This document shows positions 1 to 39,232 of a DNA stretch of 64,000 nt, one piece after another (position 1 is the first letter of the stretch; each line of letters starts with the position of its first letter). This stretch comes from Dirofilaria immitis (taxonomy: Eukaryota; Nematoda; Chromadorea; Rhabditida; Onchocercidae): NCBI GenBank assembly GCA_024305405.1, contig JAKNDB010000087.1:8186501-8250500 (forward strand). Direction: 5' to 3'. The notes below the pieces were generated by a model that saw nothing but the letters and a program-made list of their open reading frames with translations, was not told the origin of the DNA and did not search any database. A program made the position numbers and the translations under genes.

Positions 1-2153
1 TGTTATTATTTTTATTCAGTTTATTTATTTGTGATTTTAATAAGTTCTGCTATTAAGTTCAAATATTTATCATTATCAGGAATGGATATATTTCAAGAAA
101 TATACATCGTACAATTTATTTCGTACTTTCATATTTTGTATATTTTGAGAAAAAAGTACTAATACGAATTAAAATTTAAAAGACATAAGTTCAAGAAATA
201 ATTAGAAATTAACGAAAACAGAAATTCCGGTGATTATGCGGGAAAGAAAGCAATTAAAAGTTCATATTATATAAAAATGTTTATTTTTAAATATTTCAAA
301 AATACTCTTATTGCCTTATATTATTCTAAAAAATTAAATTTAGCATAAAGTTGCTATTTTCAATATATAATTAATTTCTAAATTAGCTATGCGTTGTTTC
401 TTCCTTCCTTTTCGCTTATTTTCAACTAAATATCACCAAATGGTAAATAACCAAATAATTGGTTATTGATGATTATCAGAAATGAAATAACTATTTTGAT
501 CAAGCAGTTAGTGTCATCTATCCACGTAGCATAACATGAAATATTAGTATAATTTGTAAACGTAAGCAAATTGAAATTCTGGAAGAAATAGCTGGAAGTA
601 ATATTATGGTTGTTATTTGATAAAATTAAAAATTGTTGGAATTTTTAAAAGAAGCTCTTCTCTTGCTTGTGAAAAAACAGAATATAAATCCAAAAAATTA
701 CTATTTCTTATGCGTGGTATACTGTCGTATTATTACAATACGTATGTACTGTTATTGTATAATACGATTAAGTTTATTTTTACAAAATGTAGCCAAACTT
801 ATTTCTCTATTTACTTTGCCAAAAGTAGAGAATTTAATTTCTATAATTCTCATTTTATCATTTTAATATCTCTTAAGTTAATATTATTTATTTCAATTAA
901 TTTTATAAATTAGTTAAGCTATAACCGATAATTTCTAGTGGATCGTTGATAACAATTTCCTATCTAATTCTGATTTGATAATATTTTTTTCGAATCATAT
1001 ATTCTTTCCTTTAAAATATTTAACACTATGATTATGCATTGATATTACTGAAATATATTTTGATTGCTGCCATTTTTTTCTTACTATTATCAGATTCGGA
1101 TATTATGATATCAAAATATGATAATATCCGAAATATTTAAATTATAACTCCAAATATGTTATATGTATTATTAATTAGAGCAATAAGAAAGCGATAATTT
1201 TATATATCGTGTATATATGTGTATCACTTTCGTATGAGAGTTTATTTAGCCATTTTTTAAATAAAAATAACAAAAATTTTTATTTTGTTTCCAATTTTAT
1301 TAATAAAGATTAATTATCATTCTAATCAGTCATTGTCTTTTTCTTTTTACTCCAAAAGTCATTCATAATTTCCTCTTTTGTTTCGATTATTTTTATTTCA
1401 AACTCTATTTTATTGCCTTATAGTATAATAGCAATGTTAATATAAAAATTCCTTGAAGCATTTAGATCATATTATCATTCTTTAAATTTAAATCAAGAAA
1501 TTAATAACAATAATTTGCAGTCTTAAATTTATCATTTATTGCTTATTTATCAGTCGTAATCAATTCTTAATGTTTTTTCGTTCCGCTTCATCGATCTTAA
1601 TTTTATAACTCACCACAATTTTTCCCTTCTTTCATTTTATTTCTTTCCTTCTTCAATCTCGAATAATTCAATGATTCTTTTTCAGTTCCTATATTCGTTC
1701 ATTAATTTGATCGTCAGAAGACAGAAGGACGGAGTGGACAGATAAAGAAAAGAGCAAAAATCAAAAATAAGCTTACAGGCTATCATTTTTATTTCATTCT
1801 TTCAATCAATGATTATTTTATTTTCATAGTCTAAATTCATCATTTTGAAGCTTTTATTTTCAAATGGTTTTTTTCTTTTGATAAAACAATTTTAACGTTA
1901 CTCTCACTTCACATATATCTATTAAATCACGTATATATATACATATCAAATTTATGTACACTAGAAAGAAATAATTATATCGAATTAAAAAGTACATATT
2001 CAACTAATGGTTATCCTTATTTCATCCTATTAAACCATCATTTTATCATTCTTTTCCCTTTTTTCCTTTTATTTTCATATCATCCTTCCATTCCTAAATT
2101 TCATTTAAAAAAAATGTCCTTTTTAATTTCTATTCTTTCTATTTTCCTTCTAT

Positions 2154-2335
<182 letters not shown>

Positions 2336-5300
2336 TTTATTACATCATCCATTTATTATTTCATTTAACAGAAAATTAAAAATAAGTTGATGATGACGAA
2401 AGAGAATGACGAAAAAAGTAAAAGTTTCGCTAGAAAAATAGATTACTGTATGAGAGAAAAAGAAGAATGAAAGGAAAAATGAAAAAATAAAAGTTAGAAT
2501 TTTTAACAGTTAAATGAATGAATTGAAGATGGAAAAAGGACGTCAAAAAGTCGGCAGAAAATAACAATTAATTTCTATGCTTTTATACCTCCTTTTCCCC
2601 CTTCTACCCTTTCCCTCCCCTCCGCCCAATTTTCCTTCATATATATAATATATAAAATATTTATTACGATATTTTATAAAACTTTCCAATTTCTCGGCTA
2701 TTTTTTTCTATCCAAATATAACGAACTTTTCTAATTTTCACTTTTTTTTAATTTTGAAGATTATTTTTCTTTTTCTTTGTTGACTTTTTTAATTTTAAGG
2801 AAATATTTTCAACTCATTCAGAATTGTTATTATTTCAACGCTTGTTTTTTTTCTGTTTGTGAAAAACGAATATCTAAAAATGTTTTGAAATTTGTTAAAA
2901 TGTTTTTGTTTATTTAACTTTCATACAAAAGTAGTATTGTTATCTATTTTCATTCTTAAAATGAGCAAATTAAATTAACATTTTGAATTCATATGTATTA
3001 TACCTTATTTTAGCTCAAGTATTTAGTTGATAAGATTGTTTACTAATTGCTTCGCTGACTATCATTTATGTGTTTAATATTACTATTATTATTATTACTT
3101 TATCATCCCAATCTTTTCCGCTCATTTAGTATATTTACTACTCCTAAGCATGTTATCTGTTATTAAAATTATGCATGTATACATGGAAAAAATTTTCCTT
3201 GTTATTTAAACTCTATTTTTAATTTATTAAAATTCGAAGAAAAATATATTATGCTGTCTAATGACATTATAAATGATAACAATGATAAGAATGAATGTTT
3301 AATAATAATACTGTAAAGAAATTAATAAAGATAAGGTAAGTAATTAATATAGTGCCCACTTTTATTATAGGCATAAATATTTTTGATATGATAAAATCAA
3401 AAAAGAAAAAAAGAAGAGAAATAGAGGAAATGAGTCGTTTTATTGATTATTTTTATAATTTTAAATAATTAAATATAAATGGATCATTTCTTATTTTTAT
3501 ATGTATATATAACAGAAACTATTAGTTAATAAATTATTACTTCTTAATACTAACATATTTTATAACATTTATTATTGATTGCTTTTGCTAATATTATTTA
3601 TTAATAATATGTTATTTAAGAGTTTGCATTTGTTGTTTATACCCCTGTATGTATAAGTCAATTTTTCTTACTCTCAAAAAGTTTTTTTTCAAGTTCTATT
3701 CAAATAGTAGGACTCCATCTGTGCTCTTCTTATTTTAGTATCTTCATTAAATAATTTCATATCGAATGATTATTGATTGAAAATTTTGGACCTATATAAT
3801 CCCCAAGAGTTTAAAAACTATTATTGATTGATTTTGTCAGTCACTAGGCTTTGTAGCTGATGCCTTTCCTGGGCTATTTATTATTTATGAACATGGAGAT
3901 AAATCTATGCTACTTCATTCCCAGGATGCTAGCTAGTTGTTACCCGCTTGCTACTTTTCTCTTTCTACTTTTAGCACTTCTGGCACTTTGTCAACTTTCG
4001 CATACTGAACTTTTATTTTGGAAATTGATTCATCAATTAATTAATTATTAAAACTTAAAAAGATTAATATTCATATTTAATTATATGATTAGTTTAAATG
4101 ATGCAATAAATATATAAATATCAACATAACAATACTAGCTGATTATAATCGGGAAATCATCCAATCGAGATCATATTTTATTAGCATCACATCTTTATAT
4201 ATCTTGTGGTATCATCAGATTACGTTTCCTATTCTTCATTAATTAGCAATACATGAAAATATTATCCATTCAATTTAAAAATAATTTTTTGTTCAAGAAA
4301 ATTATGAACAAAAAACTTTCGTGGAAATAAATTTAAACTATTTTGAGATTCAAATGTCCAATTTCTTACAGTCAATTTAATTTTTTAAAGAAATTAAATG
4401 ATGAAAAATTTCCTCTTTAAGCTTTTTTGTATACCAAAAGTTTCTATCATTCATACGAAAAATTGCCATAATAGAATTTTGCCAGCCGTAAATTTTCAAT
4501 TTCATCAAATTTAATTTCTCCGAATATCATATATCCTTCTTGGCTAATTCTTGTTTCTTTGCTTATTTCAAATTTATTGAACAAAGTTTTGAACGGCTTT
4601 TTATACTACAAGTTAGTATAATTTCTGTGTATAATTGTTTATTTATTTGATTTCTTCTCTTTATTCTATGCTCTATTTTCATCAAATAAGTAATAAATTT
4701 AATATTCGGAAATATTAAAAATATTTTAATTTCCATTTTTTTCATTTGAATTTGTTTGATTTAATAATATTAATTATTAATGTGGCAATCAACAAATTTT
4801 GAATAATTTGCGATATTTGCTTATTTGCTTTAATTGAATATATTTACAAATGTTTAGCATTTTTTATCTTACTTTAATTACTTCTATCAATTAATGATAT
4901 AATTTTATAACTAATCTATTATTACGTCTGCCCCTTTTGCTGTTTTTATCAACATATATTACATAATATAATATATCGAAATATATTATATTATTATTTT
5001 TATAACTTCAAAAAAGTTATAGCTGAAAGAAAGAATTTGTAAAGTTTAAAATTAGAAGCAAAGAAATAGCGAATTATTACAAATGCCAACAAAAAAACGA
5101 GAAAAGCAAAGATGAAAGTTGATAATTTAATTTTGCAAATATTAATTAATTAGTATTTTCAGTTAGCATTAATAAAAACTTAGAACTTTCTCTTTTTTTT
5201 TAGCAAACAGTAAACAAATAACACCGCAGTTTCTGACAAAAAAATATGAATTTAAATGAATATATGAAAGTTAAAACTTTTAGATTTTTATTTTTGTATT

Positions 5301-8300
5301 TTTTTTGGATAAAAATTATCTTATTGTTTATGTAAAAAATAAGAAAAGAAAGAAAAATAAATTCGTAAATTATAATATATTGAAGTGATTAATTTTTATT
5401 TTGTGATTTCAATTAGTAATAATATATAGAAAATCATATATTATCATTAATTAAATGATTTTTTTTATCCAAAAAGTATAGAAAAGGAAACGTAGAATAT
5501 TTTGAAGTAGAATTGTAAAATATAAATTCATTTTTTCGATATTATAATTTAAGATAATTCATTATTCTAATTACTTTATCTTATTATCTAGTTAATTAAT
5601 TAATAATATTTAAAAGAATATCATCACATTTTTTTGATTTATTTCATTATGAATTAATAGTTTTTTAAGTTTTTCTTATTTTAGTTACATTTAATATTGG
5701 AGAATATATTAAATAAAAAATAACTATAACTGAAATAATTAATTAATTAGGAGAATGATTTAAAAGATGTAAAGTTAAGAAATACCAATGAATGTATAAG
5801 GAAAGTTGGAAGGTAGAGAGGCTGATTTTCATGATCGCAAATCGCTATCATACATTTTTATTCTTGCCTCTCCGATCTGCAACTACTTGCTTCACCATTT
5901 CGTGTTTAATTTTTGTTGACAATTTAATTTTATTACTGAACAAAAAAGAAAGAAAAATGAGAAGTTATTTAAATGATATAAATAGATACAGTATGATCTA
6001 TGTTCTTTTCACCATCAAATGATGATAATTTAATCATTTAAATAAGTGTAATTAATTTGTTTCAATATACCAATGAGATGATAAATTTTCATAAATTATT
6101 TCCTGATTTGAAATTACTTCATAAATAGTCACGGGCAGATTGAACGATATTTCACAAATATTTATAGGTAATTATTTATATTCAGTACGTAAATTAAAGT
6201 TATTATACAGATTATCAGTTTTCGAAATTACTTTACGAATATTTATAGGGTTGATCGTTATGGTATAATCTTGTGTCGGTTATTTTAATTATCTTCGTTT
6301 TGAAATTATCAATAGAATATGATTTATATTAGCATGTAAATTATCTCTTTTTCGAAATTGCTTTTATACAAGGGCTTAATCATTCAATTTACGTGTCGAT
6401 GTAACGTAAATTAACTTCCATTTTAAATTTATTTCTTTTTGTAATTTAAACAATATATAGCATAATCTATGTCAGCATAAAAAATGAATAAGTTTTGGAA
6501 ATGATTTCAATATAATTTACAAATTGCATAAATTAAAAAGTGGATTTTCCTAAACAAATGATATTTTACTAGTGATGGAATTTTTTTTTTGAAATTATTA
6601 CACAAATAAATATTTTCTACATCGATCGATAGAGATGAAATTCATTTAAATTGACTCGAGTAGATCAGATTTTTTATCTCTTTGAAAAAAGGAAAAAGAG
6701 CTTGATCGTTAAAGGGAAAATGGGATAATTATATCCGCCATTAGTCGCTTCAACGCATTCAACTAGGCTTAATATACCATTTCTAATCTCAATTTTATCC
6801 AATAACTAAAAAAACGAAAAATGAAAAAAGGAAGACGAAGGATGGCAGTTTTAAGAGTTTCCCCTGTCAATTTTCTCTTTGCTTCCTTTTCCTTTTTAAA
6901 ATTTATGAAAACTCTAGCGAAAATGAAATTTTTTCATTTTTTTTCTTTTTAACATTTATTTCCTTCACCTAAATAGCATTTATTTAGGTGAATGCTTAAT
7001 TGTTTTCTAAAGAAGAAAAATTTCTCAAAATTCTTAAATTATTTTTATTTATCAATATCATATACATTTTTGATCATTATCAAGGAAAATCAATTTCTCA
7101 TTTTGGTAATCAAAAAGTAAAAAGATAATATATAAAATATAAAAAATGTAATAATTCATGTAAGAGTGAAAAAAGAAAATTGAACATTAAAAAATTTGGA
7201 TAAATTCTTAAAAACAAGAGAAAATTCATAGAACTATCTAAATAAATAATTAATTAATTCGTTTGTTATAAAAATTTAATTTATTGAGCTTAAAAACCAT
7301 AATAGGTCGCTATCTAATTCTTTCTTTCATTATTTAATAAACGAATTCAACATATACAAATTATGTTTTTAGTAATTTCAATCTGTTTATTACTTTCACT
7401 TTTGCAAATATTATTATTATTACTTCACTTTATTTATACCTTATTTTGCTACTTTTTCAGATAAATAACACTAATTAATTATCAATTTAAATTTCTAATA
7501 ATTATCAATAACCAATCATCGGATAACTGCTAATATCCTAAAATTGTATGCATAGCTAAATTTACAATTATAATTTTTCATTATTTATCAATTATTATTA
7601 TTATCATTAATCACCATTATCATTATTGCTGCCATAAATAACATTGTTATCATTATTCAGTCATAATAATACTTATACTCACTCTTATCATCCTTATTAA
7701 TAATAATCTTTATTGATCATTATTATTATGATGTTGATCATCATTATCTATTACTACTCCAGCTTATTCTTACTCAAGCATAAAATTTTTATCATTATTT
7801 CCTTGTTATTCTCACAATAAGAAGCGCTTGATAATCATTATTGCTATCATGAAGATGGTCATCATCTTTTCATTTGTCATAATCCAGATGTTTATCGTTA
7901 TATCCTCAATATTCTTATTGATAGTAATCACCGATAATCATTATTATATCACGATAATAACGCCATAATCATTGCTACCATCATCATTGCTCTGTATATC
8001 ACATTTATTAAACTATATGATAAGAATGTCCTGTATATTATTAAAAATGAAGAACAATTTAGTCTTCCTTTAAGTAAACAGTAACGAATAAGTATTAATA
8101 TTATAATATTAGTAGTAATAGTAATAATAATAATAATGCTAATCATGAAACAGGAAATACAGTGAAATGAAATAACATAATTGATAATAAAAAAAGTAAA
8201 AATTAATTCTAATAGAATATTTCATTTGATTCAAAAAATCAAAATCATTTTATTCTTTGCCTCTTCAATACTTTTCACTACTATTATTGTTCACTGCTCG

Positions 8301-11300
8301 AGAATATTTCCTGATTTTAATCAGTAATGGTAATGGGAAAGGTTTTTAATTACAAGAATGCGAAGAAATGGGGTAAAAAAAAAAGAAAAATTATTCGATC
8401 ATTTTTCGAAAAATATCAATTAGGAATAAATTGACAAGCAACGAACGAATGTTTTTTTTTTTGAATTTTATTTCATTCAAAATATATTTATTCATAAATT
8501 TAATAACTGCTATTAATTTTAGAATTTAGATTTAAATATCAAGTTTAAATTTTTATATTTAAAACCGGTTTTATCTATGCATAAAAATTTAATAATAAAT
8601 TGTAATATCTATATGGTATGATATTTAGGTTGTAGTTTTATTAATTTAACTTTGAGATAAAATTATCTTTAACATTAAAAGATATAAGCATATATTAGTT
8701 GTAGTTGAAAATGATTTTTGATATATTGAATGATTTGAATTTGATTTATAATTGATTTCAATTTCAGAAACAAATAATTTAAACTCTGGTCAGCAGAAAT
8801 TTCATTTATTTTAAATGAACATTTTTATAAATGATCGTAGTTAAAGTTTATAATAATTGTAAAATATGCTTTGCAAAAATTTTCCCATCAATTCAATAAG
8901 AAATATATTTAATAAGAAATATGAAATCATTAATACATTATTTCAATGAATCAATTATTTTGCGAGGACCTTTCGCATTGGTCAAGAATTCACTTTAAGA
9001 TAAGCGACATATTCTAGGCTGCTTTTTAGAACTATATTTTACCATAACTTCGATAATGATTATCTCCAGGATTTGTACAACATTCGATGTATTTTTTTCT
9101 AGCTATTGTGAAAGCATTCGGAATTGAATTGATGAATAGTTCTGGTAGTTCTTAATTCTAATGATATCTTAGTCGTTAAGATTGTTCTCTGAATTAACTA
9201 ATATTATAGTTTAAATTCGAATTATTCACTTGTAGAATCGTCGGATAATGAAACATTAGTTTAATAAAAGGATTTTTTAATGAATTTTTGATGATTACTT
9301 TTAATTAGTTGCAATTTCATTTTTTAATAATTATTTTCAATTAATCGTAATTTTGATTTTCATTGTTTTTAGTGAATCATGGTAACACTCATATATTTCA
9401 ACAAATCATCCATTTTTGGAACGTAAATTATAAACGTCAAGCATGAGTTAAATTCAATATTATCGAATGAAATAATCAAATGCTATCTGTTTATTATTGT
9501 CGTAGATCTTATCACATACGGCTGATTGGCCCATTTATTTATTTGTTTTTTCTTTCTCCTTCTTCAATCATTGAACTATTGTATTAGTAGATTTCAAAAT
9601 TTTTTAGATTCTTTTTTAGAACTTTTTAGATAGAGAATTTAATTCTATAATTTATAAATTATTTCTTTTCTACACTTCATTTGATCATGAAAGTTCCTCT
9701 CTATGTTAAGTCATTTATTTGACGTAAAACAGGAACGAATAATATTTTATTTACATATGCATTTATATATTGTACGCACGTATTCTACGTTAAAACATTG
9801 TTGACTATTAGGTGATTAGATCAATGATACAAGTCAGAGATAAAACGGTCTAGATCATTTTAGTTTATTATAAGATATCGATTAATGAATAGCTATTTTG
9901 GCTCAAAACTATCAATAAATTTAAAATTTCAGTATTTTATTCAAATTTTCAGTTTACTGAGTTTAAGCAGGAAAAATTGACTTAATTGAAATTTTCACTA
10001 AATTTTCAAAGACTTTGGAAAAATAAAATTTACAAAAAGGAAAAAAATCTTTATATATCTTTTTTAAAAATATTATATTTGTAAGAGAACTGCATATTTT
10101 TCAAAAGTATCCAAAATTAAAAACCTAAAATGCAATAAAGTATAAATGTGAAATTTGGAGTATAAAATTATAATAAGCTTAAAATGGATTAATTTTTTTA
10201 ATTTCATACTTTATTAGTTGCTTTATAAAATAGCATAATAATTAATTAAAATTATAATCTTATAATTTTATCTTCAAATTTTGAAAGAAAAAATTTTGAG
10301 CAATTATTCTGGGAATAATTGTTGTTGTCAAATAACTTTTATCAATTTTTAAAATTGCTTAATATATCGTAGTTGTTGTTTCTTACATGGTAGCTATCTT
10401 TCACGTCACGTCTGAATATATGTATAGGCGTAATTAAAAATAGATGTGCTTTAATATATATTTACAAATATGTAGGTGTATATGTAGCATAGGATCATGC
10501 TATTATGTTGAAAAGTTTTTGAACAACATATATTTCAAGACAATTATTTTAAACTTTTTTTAGATATATGGAAGAAGCGTTTACCTGAGGGTTTCTGCTG
10601 CCAACGTGTGAGAGTATACGTGAGGATGTTAGTGCATGTGGGTGGAATAATTATCCTGGGAATAGTTTCTTCCCATATTTTGAATATATTGAACGCATAA
10701 ATATAGGTGATGATTTATAAGTACTGTATTATAAATGTCTACCGGATTGACTGTATGGGTTTGAGTAATTGCATGCTTTAAAAAATAATTGTGGCCGATA
10801 AGCTCATCCATCCGTTTATTTATTTTTATCAGTTCCAGAAATTATGAACTGATCTTTTTCCCAGGGAAGATAACTTATCTAATATATTCTATCGTGTGTA
10901 ATTATTTGGCTTCATCCAATTACAAATAAATAATCAGTAATCAAAATATTATTAATTATAAATATTCATTTAATCATTGATTTACTATTATTTAATTGTT
11001 CATCCATTGCTCCAAATTGTGTCATTCAATTATTGATTCATCTTCTTTTTTTTTTGAAACTTCCTCTATAATCGTAAAATTCTATTTCTTCCATTTCTAT
11101 CTTTTCAATTCCATTAATGATTAATCTTTAAGAATTGATTATCTTGCTTGCCTTTCAGTCATCTTATCCATCCATTTCGTCTTCTTCTTCTTCTTCAAAA
11201 AAAACTTCTCTAATCAAACTTTGATTATAGCACTATCTATGTGTTAATTTCCCTCGCATATTTTAAATTCGAATTTACTTTTTATTATCGGATTTGTAAA

Positions 11301-12271
11301 TTTATCAAAATATTGAATATAAAAAATTTAAACGAATTTAATTGTTACCATAATTAAATGATTTCGAATATTTTGTTTCAATTAAAATTGTGAGAAGTTT
11401 AAACTTTAGAAATGTCATCGTTTGCAATTAAAATTTTCTCTTCTTTTTACTCGTTTTAAACTGATGCATCTATATGAAATGAAACTATGAACTTTGCTAT
11501 TTTCATCACTTTCTTTCTTTTTTATTTTTTTTCCTCTTTAAATTAGTTATGACAAATTAACCGTCAAAATTAGCTATGCATTGTTAGGTAAGCGCTTTAT
11601 CTAATCTGAAATATTTGATTCATTGTCTATTGAAGTAATATATTCTTTTTCTTTTCTGTTCAAAAGATTTTGTGAAATAAATTGAATGGAAATAAATTTA
11701 TTCTATCAATCAAATATTTCACCACAATAGCGAAACGAAAGTCTCCTAACTTTTAATTAGTAGTCTTATATCATATTTAAATGATATATATTAATAATAT
11801 AATGATTAACAGATTGCTTAATTTAGAAACTTAAATTTTGAAATAAACTTTTGCTATTTTAATAGAATAAAAAGCTACGAAATAATTTCATTTAAATTAA
11901 ATTCATTTTTGATAATATTTCTTATTTGTTTATTAAAAATTATGTAATCATTATTTAGAAGTAAAAATTCTAATTTTCAAATTAATGCCACATCTCTGCA
12001 TATTTGACGTATTTCTAATGATTATTCTATTACTCATGTTATAATCAATATATATTATCCATAGAAATTTATTTTTAAAATTTAATTTTTAATATTTTAA
12101 TGAGAAAAAACTAATGAATTAGGCGCATTTCTATATAAACTGTTTTATGCTTATAACGAAAATTTTATAATTTCTTTTTTTTCTATTTCTGTAATAAAAT
12201 TTTTAATAATTGAATAAACAATCAATCAATATCCCATATTTATTAATACGTCACTTGTACGTATGTACGTG

Positions 12272-12309
<38 letters not shown>

Positions 12310-12322
12310 TATATATATATAC

Positions 12323-12354
<32 letters not shown>
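12272..12354. repeat. TA dinucleotide microsatellite
   Basis: About 80 bp of alternating TA with small interruptions (TATGTATT, ATACAT, TATGTATA). It lies about 350 bp upstream of the first kinase exon and can extrude as cruciform DNA. The 150-codon open frame running through it starts in the repeat and is not treated as a gene. Confidence 0.9.
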
Positions 12355-12696
12355 TACTTGAGACAGTTCTGATCCAGTTACGCTTACGGAAATCGAACAA
12401 TTTCGGGTGGAGCAAAGACCACGCTGAAGCTTTCATTTGCATCATACAATTTCCGGTTTATCATCATTCAGCTGATAATTTTGTTCATTTTATATTTTTT
12501 CGTTTAATTTATTTTATTCAAATTTTCAAAATTCAATTCCTGCCTATATTCTATTCCTTAATCTGTATATTGTTACTACTGTTACTATCTGTGCCTATTT
12601 CAAATCTTTTGGCACCGTTAGATAAGTTGGCATATACCATAACGAAGAACGAAATTGGTTGAAAAATTTTGTTGGAAGAAAATTTTTTTCATTCTT

Positions 12697-12702
12697 CTGC
12701 AG
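12697..12702 (+). promoter_or_regulatory. Putative trans-splice acceptor of kin-1 first exon A
   Basis: TTCTGCAG lies 10 bp upstream of the ATG at 12713, with no matching upstream coding exon. In nematodes an acceptor this close to a start codon usually receives a spliced leader. Seen: the acceptor motif and its distance. Inferred: trans-splicing. Confidence 0.5.
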
Positions 12703-12712
12703 AATTCCCTAA

Positions 12713-34547
<21,835 letters not shown>

Positions 34548-36183
34548 AAAATAATTTGAATAATAATTAAAGCCAAAAAGAGTGAAGAAAATTTTTTTCA
34601 AATAATCAGATGAAGAAAAAGTAACATATCATTCTTTTATTTTCTCTTTCTTGTCTTTTCTTTTTTCCTTTTTCCTTCTGTTTATAAAATATTAATCATC
34701 GATTGGATCTATTCAACTATTCAACTATGATACGGTATAATTGATATCATTGAATCAGTCAAGCAAGCAATCAATCATTCGATCAATTAAACAAGCAAGC
34801 AATTAATGAATCAATCAATCAGAATGATTTATGCATAAATTTTCTGCAAACATTGATATATCATCATGAATGATATGGACGACTGTGTATTTTTTCACAT
34901 AATGAAATAAAAATGGGTTCATTTTTCCTTTACTTTTTGTATATTTCTCTATTATTGAATTTTATTTTCATTTTGATGAAATAGTTCTGTATAAAGTTTA
35001 TTTTAGTTTGACTGAATTGATATTTCATCAATTTATCATACTGTATAATTGTTTGATTTTTTGAAAAAAATTGAATAGAAATTTTATCTATCCATTGGTT
35101 GACTTTTTCTTTTACTTAACGAATTATCATTCTGTTTGATAATAGGATGCCCATAGTTTCTTTTTTTTTCCTTTTATTTTATAAAAGTGAAATTACAGTG
35201 ATTTAAAATGAATAGGAAGAAATGAAGTTTGATTTGTGAAATATTTTTTTAAAGGAAAGAATTATGAAAAATAAAGCAATAAAAAATAATAAAAATTTAT
35301 AAATTCCTTTTTTCACCAGGCTATGATTTATATTGTTGTTGTCATAAAAGGAAATCAGTGATACTTTTCAAATGTGCTTTACTTTAATTTCTGCTTTCAA
35401 TAACTTCAACTTATTGAAATTTTTTCAGAAATGGCTTCTTTCTGTTTTTGCTTCTCTCTCTTTCCTCCCCATTCTTTTATGTTTACCTTAAATTTGATTA
35501 AAAGGTAGAGAAAGCAGTGATAACAATTTTTATATCTAATACTTGAATGATATTGTTTTTCTAGTCGTTTCAATAATACATTAATGGTAATGCTTTATTT
35601 TATTATTATTATTATTCTATTATTATTACTATTATTATTTATTATTATTACCATTGTTACTACTATTATCACTATTATTAATAATAATAATAATATTAAT
35701 ATTACTGTTATTATTATCATCTTTATTATTATTCCTGGGAGTGGTATCCTGAATTTTTCAAGAGAAAAAGATAAAATGGACTAGCCTTATGTTGTTGTTG
35801 TTTATGTTGGTGATAGTAGTTTGTTGCATATTTTAAATTTTGAAAATGTTCGGAATAAATGATACCATTAGTCAAGAAATATGTATTTGACAGGAATATA
35901 TGCTGATACAGTAAATTTATGGTGTAACTACGATAACATATGGTATGTATTTATTGGATCAATTCAACACACTAAGTTATATCGAAATACGATAACTATT
36001 TAGCATACCACCTATATCGGATATATTTCTATTGAGTTTCAAATATGCCATAATACTACGTGGTTAGGAAAAAGAAAATGACTTTAAATAAAAATTTCTT
36101 TTAATCCGTAAATTTGTACATCGACTAAAATAATTTCGTTTTCATTACGGTTACTACTAACTATTAACGATAGTATGGTGATG
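34548..36183. other. kin-1 3' flank and intergenic region
   Basis: The kin-1 3' untranslated region is expected here. An AATAAA at 34906-34911, about 360 bp after the stop, is the clearest poly(A) signal. CAAT/CAAG-type imperfect repeats lie at 34755-34822. An ATT/TTA microsatellite lies at about 35597-35742. No gene recognised. Confidence 0.5.
35597..35742. repeat. ATT trinucleotide repeat, imperfect
   Basis: ATT units with CTA, ACC and GTT interruptions change to TAA units near 35680, giving an inverted-repeat-like arrangement of the same trinucleotide. Confidence 0.85.
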
Positions 36184-36185
36184 AG

Positions 36186-38250
<2,065 letters not shown>

Positions 38251-38256
38251 TTTCAG
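38251..38256 (+). promoter_or_regulatory. Putative trans-splice acceptor of the DB-module gene
   Basis: TTTCAG, the canonical nematode acceptor, is 8 bp before the ATG at 38264. Alternatively it could be a normal acceptor: in another frame the sequence after it reads 18 codons ([18 protein letters not shown]) to a stop, which would fit the last exon of an unseen upstream gene. Confidence 0.5.
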
Positions 38257-38263
38257 GATTCCT

Positions 38264-39232
38264 ATGCTTTCATTAACGATCGTAATCATTTGTATGAATT
38301 GGTTGCAGCTTAACTATCCAACAACAACAACGATTTCCGCATTATTTCTATTCACTATTAGAAAATTTTTCAACTGGAATTGAAGACATTACCATTCAAC
38401 CATCACTAAATTTTCAAAGCTTGCTTTTAGAAAATACCGCTAATCACCAACAAAAATCTTTGATTCCAAACGCGATACGAGATATTATTGAACAAATCAA
38501 GTCTGATCAACTTTTTCCACCTTGGAAACCCTATCAGTTAATCAATCCACCATTATCAAATGCCGAAAAACGTCTTAAGAAATGCTGCTCCAGGTTGAAT
38601 AATGCGGATTCAGAATGCAAGAAACGCTTCTGTAGTTTCGATGCATTGAAACCTCAAACGGTTTCTATTTTAATAAAAACTCACATATTTCAATTTTACA
38701 AATATAAGATTATAAAAGACAATATATTATAAAAGGTGAAGGAAAGGTTTAATATTTTTCTGTTCGAAATATTACAAATCAGAATTTTTTCTTTAATGAG
38801 GGTAATAAAAGTTCAGGAGAATTGCATTCAATCCCTGACCTCTAAATTAATTCTTGGTCGTCTCATTGCTCGGAAATATTAAAATCAAACAAAGGTAATG
38901 AACAGATACATAATAAAAAAACATTTATACCGAATTCAAAATTCAAAATATAAAGATTAATACTGTCCACAGGTCCTATACTATTTGGCAATTTGTCAAC
39001 TACGAGGTCCAACAGTTGGCCAAATGTGGGATTGTGCTTCATCGAAACAAAATCATACAAACTGCTGTATTAAAAGGGCGTACTACCATTTTGTCAAGTT
39101 TATTGCGAAGCAACTAATGGAGTTCCAACGGATTACAGTAAATATTTATTGTGTTTGAGTAATTTCCGTCAGATACGTGATTGTTTTCGAGAACACTTAG
39201 AAACGCATCATAATTTGTACGGTGATTGGTAG
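38264..39232 (+). CDS. Secreted DB-module (cysteine-rich) protein, frame broken
   Basis: DB-module proteins are nematode-enriched extracellular Cys-rich proteins of poorly known function. The likely start, ATG 38264, gives a hydrophobic signal-like segment ([15 protein letters not shown]). Exon 1 ends at 38660 (GT donor), and exon 2 is 38973-39232. Domain landmarks: [19 protein letters not shown] in exon 1, then [46 protein letters not shown] and the end NLYGDW-stop. Two breaks: the signal-segment frame and the main frame differ by one base somewhere in 38298-38390, and exon 2 is 260 nt, one short, fixed by one more A in the A4 at 39072-39075 (NCC-IK to [11 protein letters not shown]). All domain cysteines seem present once the frame is followed. 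AATAAA lies 72 bp after the stop. Family call strong; N-terminus uncertain. Confidence 0.85.

Noticed and set aside
12210..12662. 150-codon open frame upstream of kin-1
   Set aside because: Its first third is TA repeat (Tyr-Ile) and the rest shows no family, splice or composition support; it lies in the probable 5' flank of kin-1.
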